From DASVTR01 sp033855775 (GTDB lineage Bacteria; Acidobacteriota; Blastocatellia; Pyrinomonadales; Pyrinomonadaceae), in contig JAWVFT010000130.1 in NCBI GenBank assembly GCA_033855775.1, forward strand, positions 17,784-81,783: a stretch of DNA of 64,000 bases, given 5' to 3'. Shown in pieces: positions 8,131 through 17,971 of this stretch; position 1 is the stretch's first letter; each line of letters opens with the position of its first letter. Both the position numbers and the translations under genes were made by a program. A model generated the notes under the pieces. The model worked only from the letters and a program-made list of their open reading frames with translations. It had not been told where the DNA came from and ran no database searches.

Positions 8131-9245
8131 TGGCCGCGCAGAAGCCTGCGTTGGAAGAGACGCTCTTTCGCTTTCTCCTGACGGCGCGCGGCAATCGCCC
8201 GCTGGCGACCACTGCGCTCGCCGCCGCCGGGGCGACGCTGCGCGAGGTTTACAATGCTCCGCATCCAGACCTCAGGAAAGTCTTCGGCCATTGCCTGAAC
8301 GCGCTGCTGGTCGAGATAGATTGCGACATGACCGGACGAAGTGAGACGAACGTGCCTGCGTCCGTCTTCGGCCTCGCTCTCGCCGTCAACAATTGTCTGG
8401 CTCCGCACGCGCCGGAACAGCTTGGAGCCGGGGCGGATGAAGCCTCGCTGTTCGATAAGTTCACGCGGGCTCTCGTCGCTACGCTGCCCGTGGCGCGCGG
8501 CTTGAACGCGGCCCTCGCTTATCACGCTGTCCTGCGCGGCTCAACCGATGCCATCGCCCGCGTCAGCACGGAGCGCGCCGCGCTCTTGCGCGCTCTCATC
8601 GAGCGCAGCCCGCTGACGGCTCTCTGGTCGCTCGACGCGCACCTGCCCGCCGCGCTCGAAACTCTGGCCTTCGAACTCTTGCCCGGCTGGCAGGTCACTG
8701 GCCGCTCAAGCGATTACGGTTGGCCGAGCGATGACGAGTGGTTGAAGCGAGTCGCGTCGTTGCTCAATAACGAGAGCATTGCGCGTTGGGCGCGCAGGCG
8801 TTGGCTGACGATGCCGGAGACGCGCGCCGCCTGCCGCAACGTCGGGCTGCTGCTCGAAGCCTTGCGGCGACGCGGCGGCCATCGCGCCTTCATCCTCGAT
8901 TTCTACGAAGCCTACGATTATTTTCGCGCCCGCACGCGCCCCGGCGAATGGCAGGGACAGGAGCGTTTCTGGCCCGTCCTTGTCGAGACGGAAAAGCTCT
9001 TGCGCGTCGCGGGCGACAGCGATGCCGTGTTGCACATCAACCGGCGCGGCAACGAATACTTTCTCAAGTTTCGCGCGCTCATCGAAACGGTCATCGCGGA
9101 AAACGGCATCCCGACCGACTACGCGCATCTGAGCCGCGAGTTTATACAGAGCCTGCGCCCGCTGCTCGCCTACACGACCGCGGGCGCGCGACAGCGACTC
9201 TCCTTCGGAACGGTCGCGTTTGAACAAGCGGGCGGCGCGAGTTGA
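8121..9245 (+). CDS. Uncharacterised protein of the Ub-like cluster
   Basis: The 374-residue product begins 'MWLVAAQKPALEETL' and overlaps the previous gene by 10 bp. It appears almost entirely helical, with Leu/Ala/Arg-rich stretches and aromatic-rich segments near 'FILDFYEAYDYF' (about residues 255-267). There is no signal peptide, membrane segment, nucleotide-binding loop or zinc cluster that I can see. It may be a helical scaffold for the adjacent JAB and small protein. I do not recognise it; the gene itself is well supported by its length, coupling and codon usage like its neighbours. Confidence 0.7.
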   Translation: MWLVAAQKPALEETLFRFLLTARGNRPLATTALAAAGATLREVYNAPHPDLRKVFGHCLNALLVEIDCDMTGRSETNVPASVFGLALAVNNCLAPHAPEQLGAGADEASLFDKFTRALVATLPVARGLNAALAYHAVLRGSTDAIARVSTERAALLRALIERSPLTALWSLDAHLPAALETLAFELLPGWQVTGRSSDYGWPSDDEWLKRVASLLNNESIARWARRRWLTMPETRAACRNVGLLLEALRRRGGHRAFILDFYEAYDYFRARTRPGEWQGQERFWPVLVETEKLLRVAGDSDAVLHINRRGNEYFLKFRALIETVIAENGIPTDYAHLSREFIQSLRPLLAYTTAGARQRLSFGTVAFEQAGGAS

Positions 9246-9283
9246 GCTTGATGGTTGACGGAAGCGAGCTTGATGGTTGACGG
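9244..9283 (+). repeat. Direct repeat of 18 bp, two copies
   Basis: GAGCTTGATGGTTGACGG occurs at 9244-9261 and again at 9266-9283, in the 86-bp spacer before the WD40 gene. The first copy touches the stop codon of the preceding gene. Confidence 0.85.
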
Positions 9284-9331
9284 GACGCAGCCGCGTTGTT
9301 GATTGGGCAAGTTTGAGCAAGTTAAAGAGAG

Positions 9332-12300
9332 ATGCCGAGCGACACAACAGCTTCGTTTGAAGAGCTACAAAAGCGCGCTAAGGGAATGAGCTTTAGCGGC
9401 GCGCGATACCCGCATAACGGGCGCGTCGTGACGGCTGCTCTCTCGCCGGACGGGCGGCGGCTCGCTTCCTTTGCTTGGGAGGAAGACGGCTATCTATTCA
9501 ATGCCAAGTCGCGCGAAGTCGAGCACGTGTATGAGAAAGCGCAATTCGGCAACGTCACCTGCGCGGCTTTCACGCCTGACGGCAAGTGGCTGGCGGCGTC
9601 TTCATGGAAGCAGAAGAAAGTCTTCTTCTGGCCCGTCGAGAATCCCTCGCACCTGAGCCATACCATCTCGCACAAGACGGACGCGCACAGCATTGCCTTC
9701 TCGCCCGACGGGCGTTGGCTGGCTTCGGCTCTCGACGATACGACCGTGCATTTGTGGGACATGCAGCGCGGACAGCAAGGGCCGCCCCTGCGCGGTCACA
9801 GCGGCATGGCCCTCGGCGTCGCCTTCTCGCCCGACGGCGCGTTGGTGGCGTCGTGCGCGCGTGACACGACCGTCGGGCTGTGGGACGCGACTTCGGGCCG
9901 CCCGCTGCATAAGCTGGCGGGGCATACTAACTTGGTGGGCAGCGTCGCCTTCTCGCCCGACGGGCGACAGTTGGCCTCAGCTTCCGAAGATAGAACCGTG
10001 CGTGTCTGGTCGGTTGAAACGGGAGCTTATCTGGGCGGCACGAGCGCAGAAAGCAGCGGCCCCGTGCAGGCCGTTGTGTGGAGTCCTGACGGCTCTATTT
10101 ACATCTCGCAATCGTGCGGCCTGAAGGGCATCGTCGTGCGCTTGCACGAGGCCGCGAGCCATCGTCTTATCGCTTCGATAGCGGAACCGGCGCAGGAGCA
10201 AGACGGAGACATGCGCGTTGACCCGGAGGGCGTGTCATGGATGAATCGCGCTCTGGCAATCAGCGCGGACGGGCAACGGCTCGTCACTTATGCAAACAAT
10301 CTTAACGAAATCATCTTGCGCGACATCAGCGCGCTCGGCGTCGGCCCGAAAGCGAAGGTTGAGCAGCGGCGGCGGGTCGTCATCTCTATCGAAACGAGCG
10401 CGCCGCTGTGCGAGCACTTGCGGACGCTGCCTTTGTCGCACGCTGCGCCGCCGACTCCGGCCCGTCCTGCCGCATGGCTACGGAGCGCCGCTGCGGCGGG
10501 CGTGCGTCCGCCGCTCTCTCTCGTTCAAGACCTCGGCGCGCTCTTAACACAGCCGCGCTCTCAACTCGCGCTCGCGCGACCCGCGCACTTGCCGCCCGGC
10601 GTTGACACTTCCGGCTATCTGAATTTGTTGACGAAGCTGGCCGCGCATCCCTTGCTGCGCGAGTTGAGCGCATGGGACATCTCCGAGACGATGGCCGGAG
10701 TCGTCATCGCGCGCCTCGTCGCGGGCTTGAGCTTTCCCGAAGTTTACAGCGTGCCGGGCGGAGTCGAAGCCGTGGCCTTCGCGCAACGTCTCGGCGCGGA
10801 GCTAAGCAAGACGGACGCGGGCCGCGTCTGGCGCGAAACGAAGGAAGCCGAGCGACCGAGCTTGAGTCAACTTTTGCCCGCCGACGCCCTGGCGCGAATC
10901 GAAGCCAACCTGCGACGACTCGACGCAGACGAGTTGCGCTTTCTACATCAGTACGGCCCACGCTTCGCCGCCGCTCCCGACCCGCGCGAGATGCTGGACC
11001 TCTTCAACCTGCTCGACTTGCCGCCCGCCGTGCGGCTCGCTTTGAATCAAGTCTTAAGGTTGCTGCCGCGCGTCAGTCAGGCGATGAATAGGAGCGGCGG
11101 GATGCAGATGTATGCGATGGGCGGCTATGCAGGGCTGACGCACAGAGGCAGCCTCGACAGTCTGGTCCCGACCGAGTTGGCTTACCCTTCGCAGATGTTT
11201 CTGCATCGCCTGCTCAATCAGGAAGCGCTCTACTACGGGCGCGAGTCGGAGCAGGAACGCCAACGTGAAATCGCCTACGTCGTGACGCAGGCGGGCCTCG
11301 ACGTGCGCGGCGATGTGGACGTGCTGATGCGCGCGTTGACGCTGGCCCTGGCGCAGGCGATGCAGGGGCGCGGCTATGAAGTCCGGCAGGGCTTCGTCGG
11401 CAGCCGTTGGACGGAACCGGCGTTGATGATGAAGGCAGTGGACGTGCAGCGCGTTCTCTACTACCGCGACGAGGGCGCGCTGCGCTCAAGAGAAATGCTG
11501 TCGGCGGTCGTCGGCCAACTGCGCGCGTGGCGCGAGCGTTATCGCGGACTGCACGTTATCTGGGTCGTCGGCGAACACTGGGACGCGGACGAGTTGGAGG
11601 AGAACCGCGACCTCTACGCGACGCTCAAGAGTTGGAGCGAGCAGCAGGCTTGGTTCGTCAGGCTCGGCAGCGGCGGCGCGCGTGCCCGCGTTGAAGAGCC
11701 GGTCGCGGCCAGAGACTTCGGCCATTATCAAATCATCAACAGCGACTTGATGTGGGCCAGACGGGAGCCGCCCGTCATGCTGTATGTCCCGCCCGCGGAG
11801 GCCGAAGCGGAAGCTCCATCGCAGGCGGAAGCGTGGGTTGAGCCGTTTGTGCCGCCGAGCCGCGTGATGCTGGTTCCCGCTCTTTCGTCAGGGCGCGGCG
11901 CGGAAGCGCAGGATTTCATCAGGTCGGAGCTGCGCGCGCGACGGCACATGGTCATGTCTGACAGCGCGTTGACCAACGACGCATCCTGGAGCGCGGCATT
12001 GCGCGATGTTGATTTGGTTATCCCGTTGATGACGGAGGAGACGGCACGGAGCGCAGTGGTCGTTGCCGCCATGCAAGCCGCGCGCTCGCTCACGGGAAGC
12101 GGCGACGGCCCGCGTCTGTTGCCCGTCCGCGTCGCTTACGAAGGGCCTGTGTCGGCTGCGATAGACGACGCCCTCACTTCGTATCAATACTTCATCTGGC
12201 GCGACGCGCGGGATAACGAAGCGCTGTTGCGAGCGATGATTGAGACGCTCGCGCCCACGCCGTCGCTGTTGCGTTTCGACGGGTTGTATCATCAACCGCT

Positions 12301-12976
12301 CAGCCATCCGAGCGCCGTGCGCGAGTGGTTCAGGTTTTATCCCGACGGGAGAGTGATTAATATGACGACGACCGAGGGAACGCCGGAGCAGGCCGCGCGT
12401 TGGATGGCTCAGTCCTTGAGCGACGGCGAGGCGCGGGTCGGGAGTTATAAAAGCGACGGCGTTAAGCTCAGCTTAGAGTTTGCGTCGGGACGTGACGGCG
12501 ATAATAATTTGAGATACGCCGGTCGCATCGGCAGCAACACGCTGAGTCTGGATTCGTTTGACGGACTCAGCAAGCGTCGTGTGTGGACACGCGACTTTCA
12601 GTTTGCAGCCGTCACGGATTTCTCGCCGCTGCCGTCGCTCTTGCGCTTCAACGGCATGTATGTCAGCGACCCTTGGCTGGCTGATGATATTCACCCAGAA
12701 AAAGATTGGGGATGGGAAGTCAGCGCCTTGAGATTCAGCAGCGACGGAACGCTCTTCTACAGCAACGCTTGGGGACACCATCTTGAGCAAAGGAAGGAGC
12801 CGGGCGAACATGACCTGAGCGGGACGTATCGCATCGAAGGCACGAACATCACCATCATCTTTCCAACTTCGTCCGACCCGCCCGAAGTCCGGCAGGCCAC
12901 GATTCAGGGAGAAACCATTATCTTGTCCGGCTCGCATACGAGCGGTTATCACTTCCGCAAAGATGACGATGCATGA
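9332..12976 (+). CDS. WD40 propeller / degenerate vWA / TIR-like fusion protein
   Basis: This 1214-residue protein is a multidomain fusion. Residues about 25-335 hold roughly seven WD40 repeats ('FSPDG' followed by '..LASA..D.TV.LWD'). Residues about 611-800 start with 'LVPTELAYP' and read like the CoxE/vWA domains that partner MoxR ATPases, but the MIDAS position (about 645-652) reads VVTQAGLD and lacks DxSxS. Residues about 843-970 ('MLVPALSSG ... DVDLVIPLMTEE') resemble a TIR/SLOG-type Rossmann effector domain. The end carries two related beta-rich modules, both opening 'SLLRF(D/N)G(L/M)Y' (about 974 and 1100), which look lipocalin-like. It may sense through the propeller and act through the TIR-like part. 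It is cytoplasmic, as no signal peptide is visible. Confidence 0.8.
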   Translation: MPSDTTASFEELQKRAKGMSFSGARYPHNGRVVTAALSPDGRRLASFAWEEDGYLFNAKSREVEHVYEKAQFGNVTCAAFTPDGKWLAASSWKQKKVFFWPVENPSHLSHTISHKTDAHSIAFSPDGRWLASALDDTTVHLWDMQRGQQGPPLRGHSGMALGVAFSPDGALVASCARDTTVGLWDATSGRPLHKLAGHTNLVGSVAFSPDGRQLASASEDRTVRVWSVETGAYLGGTSAESSGPVQAVVWSPDGSIYISQSCGLKGIVVRLHEAASHRLIASIAEPAQEQDGDMRVDPEGVSWMNRALAISADGQRLVTYANNLNEIILRDISALGVGPKAKVEQRRRVVISIETSAPLCEHLRTLPLSHAAPPTPARPAAWLRSAAAAGVRPPLSLVQDLGALLTQPRSQLALARPAHLPPGVDTSGYLNLLTKLAAHPLLRELSAWDISETMAGVVIARLVAGLSFPEVYSVPGGVEAVAFAQRLGAELSKTDAGRVWRETKEAERPSLSQLLPADALARIEANLRRLDADELRFLHQYGPRFAAAPDPREMLDLFNLLDLPPAVRLALNQVLRLLPRVSQAMNRSGGMQMYAMGGYAGLTHRGSLDSLVPTELAYPSQMFLHRLLNQEALYYGRESEQERQREIAYVVTQAGLDVRGDVDVLMRALTLALAQAMQGRGYEVRQGFVGSRWTEPALMMKAVDVQRVLYYRDEGALRSREMLSAVVGQLRAWRERYRGLHVIWVVGEHWDADELEENRDLYATLKSWSEQQAWFVRLGSGGARARVEEPVAARDFGHYQIINSDLMWARREPPVMLYVPPAEAEAEAPSQAEAWVEPFVPPSRVMLVPALSSGRGAEAQDFIRSELRARRHMVMSDSALTNDASWSAALRDVDLVIPLMTEETARSAVVVAAMQAARSLTGSGDGPRLLPVRVAYEGPVSAAIDDALTSYQYFIWRDARDNEALLRAMIETLAPTPSLLRFDGLYHQPLSHPSAVREWFRFYPDGRVINMTTTEGTPEQAARWMAQSLSDGEARVGSYKSDGVKLSLEFASGRDGDNNLRYAGRIGSNTLSLDSFDGLSKRRVWTRDFQFAAVTDFSPLPSLLRFNGMYVSDPWLADDIHPEKDWGWEVSALRFSSDGTLFYSNAWGHHLEQRKEPGEHDLSGTYRIEGTNITIIFPTSSDPPEVRQATIQGETIILSGSHTSGYHFRKDDDA

Positions 12977-13167
12977 GATGAGAGAGAGCGATGACAGACG
13001 ACGGGCCAAAGAGAGCGACGGCTCGCTTGAAAAATGTTGAAGGCGCGCGTGAACGGATTCAAAGCCCGCGCGAGTTAAGCGTGCAAGAGTTAAGCGTGCG
13101 CGAAGTCGTTCGCGTTTGAGTCTTAAAACTATTTGGCGTTGATTAGAGGAGACGAAGGCTAAAAGAG

Positions 13168-15465
13168 ATGAGCCGGATTGTTCTGCAACTCGATTTGGGC
13201 GACGACTACGACGCGGCGCGACGCTACCGGCGCGACCACCCGCAGGCCACGCTCGCGGATTTCCTGAGCGTCTATCCGGCGACGTTTCCAGAGCACAAAG
13301 CGCCCGCGCCAGACTATCTCAAACTGCCCGTCTCGTCGTTTCAGTTTCAGCCCGTGCGTTTGCCGAAGCCGACAACTGCGCCCGCGAGCGACGGCGGCAA
13401 GGGCGCGCTGCGGGGCGAGCTAAACGATTTGTGGGGACAGGAGCAGGCGGGCGAGTTGGAGGAGACGGCGAAGCCTGACGAGCCGGGCCAGCGCGCGGAG
13501 AACATCACGGACAACGAAGCGGTGCGCATCGCTTACCGCGAAGAGATGGACGCCATCGCAGACTTCCTGCGCAACGGTCTGTCCGTGCTGGTCGCGTGCG
13601 ACAAAATCCTGACGGAGTTTATCTACGAGTTTGTCTGCAATCAGGCGGGCAAGAAAGTTGTCCTGGAGAGCAGCCAGGTTGACGCGCAAAAGATGGGGCA
13701 GGGCGCGCGGCTAGATCAGGCGTTGCAGGGCGGCCCGGCCAACCCGCTCGCCAATCTGCCGGTCTTGATTCACAATCTCAAGCCGGGCGAAGTCCTCGTC
13801 CTGCGCTCGCTCGACCTGCTCGACACGCCGCCGATGATAGAGTTGCTCTATCAACGAACGAGCAAAGGCGAGAAGCCGCAGTTTCTGGCTTTCATAGACC
13901 CGTCGCTCGAAGCCAGGAAGGTCTTGACCGACCGCTTCGCCATACACATTTCGATTATGGGTTTGCCGCGCTACGTCTCGCCCGACGGCGTGCGCGTGCA
14001 GCACACCGTCTCGCAACTGCTGACGCGCGAAGAGCGCTCGCGCTTTGCCAAGTATGATCCGGAAGGTCTCTATAAAAACGTGTCGGGCCTGAACGCCATA
14101 CAGTTTCGCAACGCGATGCAGTATGTCGGCTCGAAGGTCGCGCCTCATTCCGACGCGACCAGAATCTATCGCGTCATTCGTCAATTCAAAATCTCTTCGA
14201 GCGACGAGATAGAGATTCCCGACACGACCTTTGAAGACATCGGTGGCTATGAGACGGTCAAGCAGCAGTTGCGGCGCATCATCGCTCTGGTCGCGGGGCC
14301 GATTTCCGGCATCAGCGAAAAACAGCGCGGCGATTTGATTCCGCGCGGCTTCATCTTTCACGGCCCGCCGGGAACGGGCAAGACGCTCTTTGCCAAGGCC
14401 ATCGCCAACGAGATGAACGCCACCATCCAGATGATTTCCGGGCCGGAGATTATGGATAAGTACGTTGGCCAGAGCGAGAACAATCTGCGGCGCATCTTTG
14501 CCACCGCGCGTCGCAACGCTCCGGCGGTCGTCTTCTTCGACGAGTTCGACAGCATCGCCAGCCAGCGCAGCACATACTCGGACGGCGGAGCGCGAGCCAA
14601 CAACGCCGTCGTCGCGCAGTTTCTCACGGAGATGGACGGCTTTCGACAGGAGCAAGCCGTGCTCGTCATCGGGACGACCAACCGCATCGACATTATTGAC
14701 GAAGCTTTGCTCAGGCCGTCGCGCCTGCGGCCCATCGAAATCAGCTTGCCGGACCACGCGGGCCGCCAGCGAGTCGCGGAGATTCACGCGCAAAACTTCG
14801 GCGTGGACAAACTGCTCAAAGACCTCTCTCGCCACGTCTCGGAGTTTATACACGAGTGGGAGCAGAACGGGGCGAGCGAAGCGCAGCGGCAAGTCCCGGC
14901 GGCCTTTCTTCAAAAACTCTTCGCCGCGCATCCGCCCTACGAGCGGCGTTATGAGATAGAGGAACAGCGCGCCGGATTCCTGCGCGAAGTGCAGAAGTTT
15001 TTCGTCTTCCTGCAAGATTGCGAACAGGCGAGCGGCGCGGTGGAGGCGTCGAGCAGCGTCGTTGAAGAGATGAAGCAACGCCTGATTCAGATGGGCGACC
15101 GCTACGGCTTGGACTTTCGCGCCGACGACTTGCCGGACTTGAGCGCGGCGCAAAGCGAAAGCTCCTTGATGCCGATGCGCTCGGATTTGCGCGACCTCTT
15201 CGCCGTGCTCTTGCAGGAGCGGCGCAAGGCGGGCGGGCTGACGCCCGAAACCTTCTTCGCCGCCGTCATGGATTTGGTCGCGGAGTATACGATTAACTTT
15301 AACAACGACGAGATTCGCGCCATCTTTCAGGAGGCCAGCCTCGAACATCATCTCGAAGGGCAACTCGTCACGCCGCGCTATCTCGGACAAAAAATCGGGC
15401 TCATCCGCAAGCGTCGCGACGAACGCGAGGCCGTGCATCTCTCCGGCCAGCGCGGGCGCAGATAA
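13168..15465 (+). CDS. FtsH/Cdc48-type AAA+ ATPase of the conflict cluster
   Basis: The 765-residue protein has an N-terminal unique part (1-110) and a region (about 115-320) that may be a worn AAA fold without Walker motifs. A classical AAA domain follows at about 345-560: 'DIGGYETVK', Walker A 'GPPGTGKT' (399-406), pore loop 'KYVGQSENNLR', Walker B 'VVFFDEFDSI' (about 454-463) and sensor 'VIGTTNRID'. The arginine-finger region reads LLRPSRLR where LLRPGRFD is usual. A long helical C-terminus follows. There is no transmembrane helix and no HExxH, so it is not the FtsH protease itself. It is probably a remodelling ATPase working with the MoxR protein encoded 88 bp downstream. Confidence 0.88.
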   Translation: MSRIVLQLDLGDDYDAARRYRRDHPQATLADFLSVYPATFPEHKAPAPDYLKLPVSSFQFQPVRLPKPTTAPASDGGKGALRGELNDLWGQEQAGELEETAKPDEPGQRAENITDNEAVRIAYREEMDAIADFLRNGLSVLVACDKILTEFIYEFVCNQAGKKVVLESSQVDAQKMGQGARLDQALQGGPANPLANLPVLIHNLKPGEVLVLRSLDLLDTPPMIELLYQRTSKGEKPQFLAFIDPSLEARKVLTDRFAIHISIMGLPRYVSPDGVRVQHTVSQLLTREERSRFAKYDPEGLYKNVSGLNAIQFRNAMQYVGSKVAPHSDATRIYRVIRQFKISSSDEIEIPDTTFEDIGGYETVKQQLRRIIALVAGPISGISEKQRGDLIPRGFIFHGPPGTGKTLFAKAIANEMNATIQMISGPEIMDKYVGQSENNLRRIFATARRNAPAVVFFDEFDSIASQRSTYSDGGARANNAVVAQFLTEMDGFRQEQAVLVIGTTNRIDIIDEALLRPSRLRPIEISLPDHAGRQRVAEIHAQNFGVDKLLKDLSRHVSEFIHEWEQNGASEAQRQVPAAFLQKLFAAHPPYERRYEIEEQRAGFLREVQKFFVFLQDCEQASGAVEASSSVVEEMKQRLIQMGDRYGLDFRADDLPDLSAAQSESSLMPMRSDLRDLFAVLLQERRKAGGLTPETFFAAVMDLVAEYTINFNNDEIRAIFQEASLEHHLEGQLVTPRYLGQKIGLIRKRRDEREAVHLSGQRGRR

Positions 15466-15553
15466 AGCTTTCGTCAAGACTCTTCAGTTGACGAAAGAGT
15501 CTTTGACGAAAGAGCCTTGAGCAAAGATTTTTCATCAACCGTGTGGAGACTGA

Positions 15554-16741
15554 ATGCGACAAGAGCTACTTAATTATCTGGACGGAGTGGAAGATTTAAC
15601 GGGCCTCTTGAAGAGCGCTTTCGTCAGCAAGGACGAGTTGGTCGAGATGCTCGTCACGAGCGCCATCGCGCAGGAGCACCTGTTGATTGTCGGCCCTCCG
15701 GGGACGGCCAAATCGGAGTTAGTCAAACGCTTCGCCCTGTTGTGCAGCCCCGGCGGCTCCGCCACCACGCGCGACGGGCAGATTCCCTACTTCGAATATT
15801 TGCTGACGCGCTTTACAGAGCCGAACGAAATCTTCGGCCCCGTCAACATCAAAGCTTTTCAGGAAGGCGGCGGCCACCGTCGCATCACCGACGGCATGCT
15901 GCCGCGCGCCGAGATAGCCTTCCTCGATGAAGTCTTCAAAGCCAACAGCGCGATTCTCAACGCGCTCTTGACGGTCTTGAACGAGCGCGTCTTTTATAAC
16001 GGCGGGAGGCCGGAGACGACGCCGCTGCTCTGCGCCATCGGAGCCAGCAACGAAGTCCCTGAAGACCCTTCGTTGAACGCGCTCTACGACCGCTTTCTCG
16101 TTCGCCTCTGGACGGACAACGTTGAGGAAGCGCGCTTCGGCGAGTTGTTTCATCGCGGCTGGCAGTTGGAGAAAGACCGCATCGGCAGAGGCTACAAACT
16201 TGAGTTGGGCAACGTCACGACGACCGACGCGCTGCGCGGGTTGTATCACGCGCTCGACGAAGTGAACCTTGACGGCGTGGCTCGCGACTATCGTGAAATC
16301 GTGCGGCGGATTCGCGCCGAAGGAATTGAACTGAGCGACCGGCGCGTCATCAAGTTGTTGAAGATGGTCGCGGCTTCGGCCCTGCGCCGTCGCAGTTTCG
16401 AAGCCAACCCCGGCGACTTCTGGCCGCTCAAGCACGTCTGGAATAACCCGGATCAGATTCCGCACTTGCAGGCTATCGTCGACCCTTACCTTGAAGATTA
16501 TTTGGAAGTGAAGTGGAAGCCTGAGCGCGGGCTGGAAACTATCGAGGGCGATGTCAACACGCTGGCCGCGCGGAGGCGCGCTCTGCGCACGGATGCAGAC
16601 TACGCAGACTTTCTACAGCAGGCCGAGCGTTTGCGCCGCGAGCTTTTGCGCTACCCCGACGAAGCCGCGCGCGAGCCGCTCGTGGCTCGTCTCAAAGAGT
16701 TGATTGAAGCGGCCATGAGCGTCCTTGAACAGCAAAGCTAA
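15554..16741 (+). CDS. MoxR/RavA-type AAA+ ATPase
   Basis: The 395-residue protein shows Walker A 'GPPGTAKS', 'FTEPNEIFGPV' typical of the MoxR/RavA clade, Walker B 'AFLDEVFKAN' and sensor 'IGASNEVPE'. The C-terminal 120 residues form the helical lid and a RavA-like tail. MoxR proteins act with vWA partners as chaperones that insert cofactors or remodel complexes. Here the natural partner is the vWA-like segment of the protein encoded at 9332-12976. It lies inside the operon between the FtsH-like ATPase and two small accessory genes. Confidence 0.92.
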   Translation: MRQELLNYLDGVEDLTGLLKSAFVSKDELVEMLVTSAIAQEHLLIVGPPGTAKSELVKRFALLCSPGGSATTRDGQIPYFEYLLTRFTEPNEIFGPVNIKAFQEGGGHRRITDGMLPRAEIAFLDEVFKANSAILNALLTVLNERVFYNGGRPETTPLLCAIGASNEVPEDPSLNALYDRFLVRLWTDNVEEARFGELFHRGWQLEKDRIGRGYKLELGNVTTTDALRGLYHALDEVNLDGVARDYREIVRRIRAEGIELSDRRVIKLLKMVAASALRRRSFEANPGDFWPLKHVWNNPDQIPHLQAIVDPYLEDYLEVKWKPERGLETIEGDVNTLAARRRALRTDADYADFLQQAERLRRELLRYPDEAAREPLVARLKELIEAAMSVLEQQS

Positions 16742-16814
16742 GCACGCGCGCGCGCCGCTCTTTCAGGCGCAGGCAAACGTTTGGGCGGCGCGCGATTGAA
16801 GGAGAAAAGTTGTC

Positions 16815-17606
16815 ATGTGTAATCCACGCAGAGTCATGATTCATCTGGACCGTTGTATCGAGGAAGCCTGGCGGCAAACGGTCGAGCAGGCGGCGACGGC
16901 GACGGGCGAAGTCGCGGAGATGGCGCGCGTCGGCGCGCAGGTTCCGCTCGACGAAGAGATGGGCGACGCCGCTCTCTTGATGTTGGAGCGCGTGCTGGCC
17001 GGAGAGTTTGAGGGCTTCGAGGCTTGGCAACGCGACGCGACGGGACGCTTCCATCGTGACCTTGGTGAGGTGACGATGATTTACGACCCGGCTTCGCATC
17101 AACTGAATATCGAAGCGCAGTTGACCGAGATGGTGACAGCCGAAGCGCGCGCCGCGGCGGAGGCCAGCGGCATGACCGTCGGCCAGGTCGCCGTGGAAGC
17201 GATGGGCCATTACTACGACGACGGTTGGGGCGGGCGCACGCGCCAGCACGCCCTCGAAGAAGCGCAGCAGGCAGCCGAGAGCGCGTTGCGCGAAGCCGCC
17301 GCGAGATTGGGCCGCGAGCAGCACAGCGCGGAGTTGGCCGAAGCGAGCGAGCGCGCCGGAGCCGAAGCGCAACGGCAGGCGGAAGAAGAACTCGCGCGAC
17401 GACAGGAAGCCTTGCGCGCAGCCCTCAGAGAGCAACTGCAAGTCATCATGGCGCGGGCCGAAGAGCGCGTCTATCACGTGATGAATCGCGCGGTCGGCGA
17501 AGCCTACCGCCAGACGCTCATGCAACTCGTGCGCGACAACGGCGGGCGCGTCCTCGCAGACGAGCAGACAGGCTCCGTCATCAACCTCGAACTGGAACTT
17601 TATTAA
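16815..17606 (+). CDS. Coiled-coil accessory protein of the AAA/MoxR cluster
   Basis: This 263-residue protein has an N-terminal globular part (about 1-130) and an Ala/Glu/Arg-rich coiled coil (about 140-230), then a short beta ending 'GGRVLADEQTGSVINLELEL'. It starts at an ATG with GGAGAAAAG upstream. Proteins of this general shape accompany FtsH-like/MoxR/vWA ternary systems, so I infer an adaptor or substrate-presenting role; a domain search would decide. No catalytic motif is visible. Confidence 0.7.
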   Translation: MCNPRRVMIHLDRCIEEAWRQTVEQAATATGEVAEMARVGAQVPLDEEMGDAALLMLERVLAGEFEGFEAWQRDATGRFHRDLGEVTMIYDPASHQLNIEAQLTEMVTAEARAAAEASGMTVGQVAVEAMGHYYDDGWGGRTRQHALEEAQQAAESALREAAARLGREQHSAELAEASERAGAEAQRQAEEELARRQEALRAALREQLQVIMARAEERVYHVMNRAVGEAYRQTLMQLVRDNGGRVLADEQTGSVINLELELY

Positions 17607-17699
17607 AAGGGCATCGAACCAGAACTTTATTAAAGGCAGTTGATGAACTGCGTTGCGACCGCTGCGGCGGCGCGCTGGCCGCACAGAAAGGATTTCAGA

Positions 17700-17971
17700 T
17701 GAGCGACAAGAAACGCCCGCCCATTCGCATTTCTTTCAAGTACAACAAGGACACGGGCGAGATTGAAGAGTTTATCGTTGACGACAACGCCCCAACCGCC
17801 AGCGAGACGCTGCACAACAAAATCGCCGAAGCCATCTCCAGCCGTCTCGGACGAAGGCCCGAAATCGAGGACGCCGGAAACATACGGCTGCCTCAGGTGG
17901 AGCCGCGCGCGATAGAAACGCCCGCGACAAGCAAAGAACAAGAGGAACCTACGGAAGAAATCGGCGAATGA
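17700..17971 (+). CDS. Small beta/alpha accessory protein (DUF2997-like)
   Basis: The 90-residue product starts at 'MSDKKRPPIRISF', with AAAGGA 8 nt upstream. It begins with a beta hairpin ('IRISFKYNKDTGEIEEFIV'), then a helix, and ends in an acidic Pro/Glu-rich tail. Small proteins with this hairpin are common next to MoxR and FtsH-like ATPases of conflict systems, and this is the closest resemblance I can offer. It has no di-Gly end, but its size also makes it a weak alternative candidate for the modifier. Confidence 0.65.

Noticed and set aside
13168..15465. True FtsH protease
   Set aside because: There is no membrane segment and no HExxH zinc motif.
17640..17700. CDRCGG zinc-knuckle extension of the 90-residue protein
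   Set aside because: No start codon supports it and only a single Cys pair is present.
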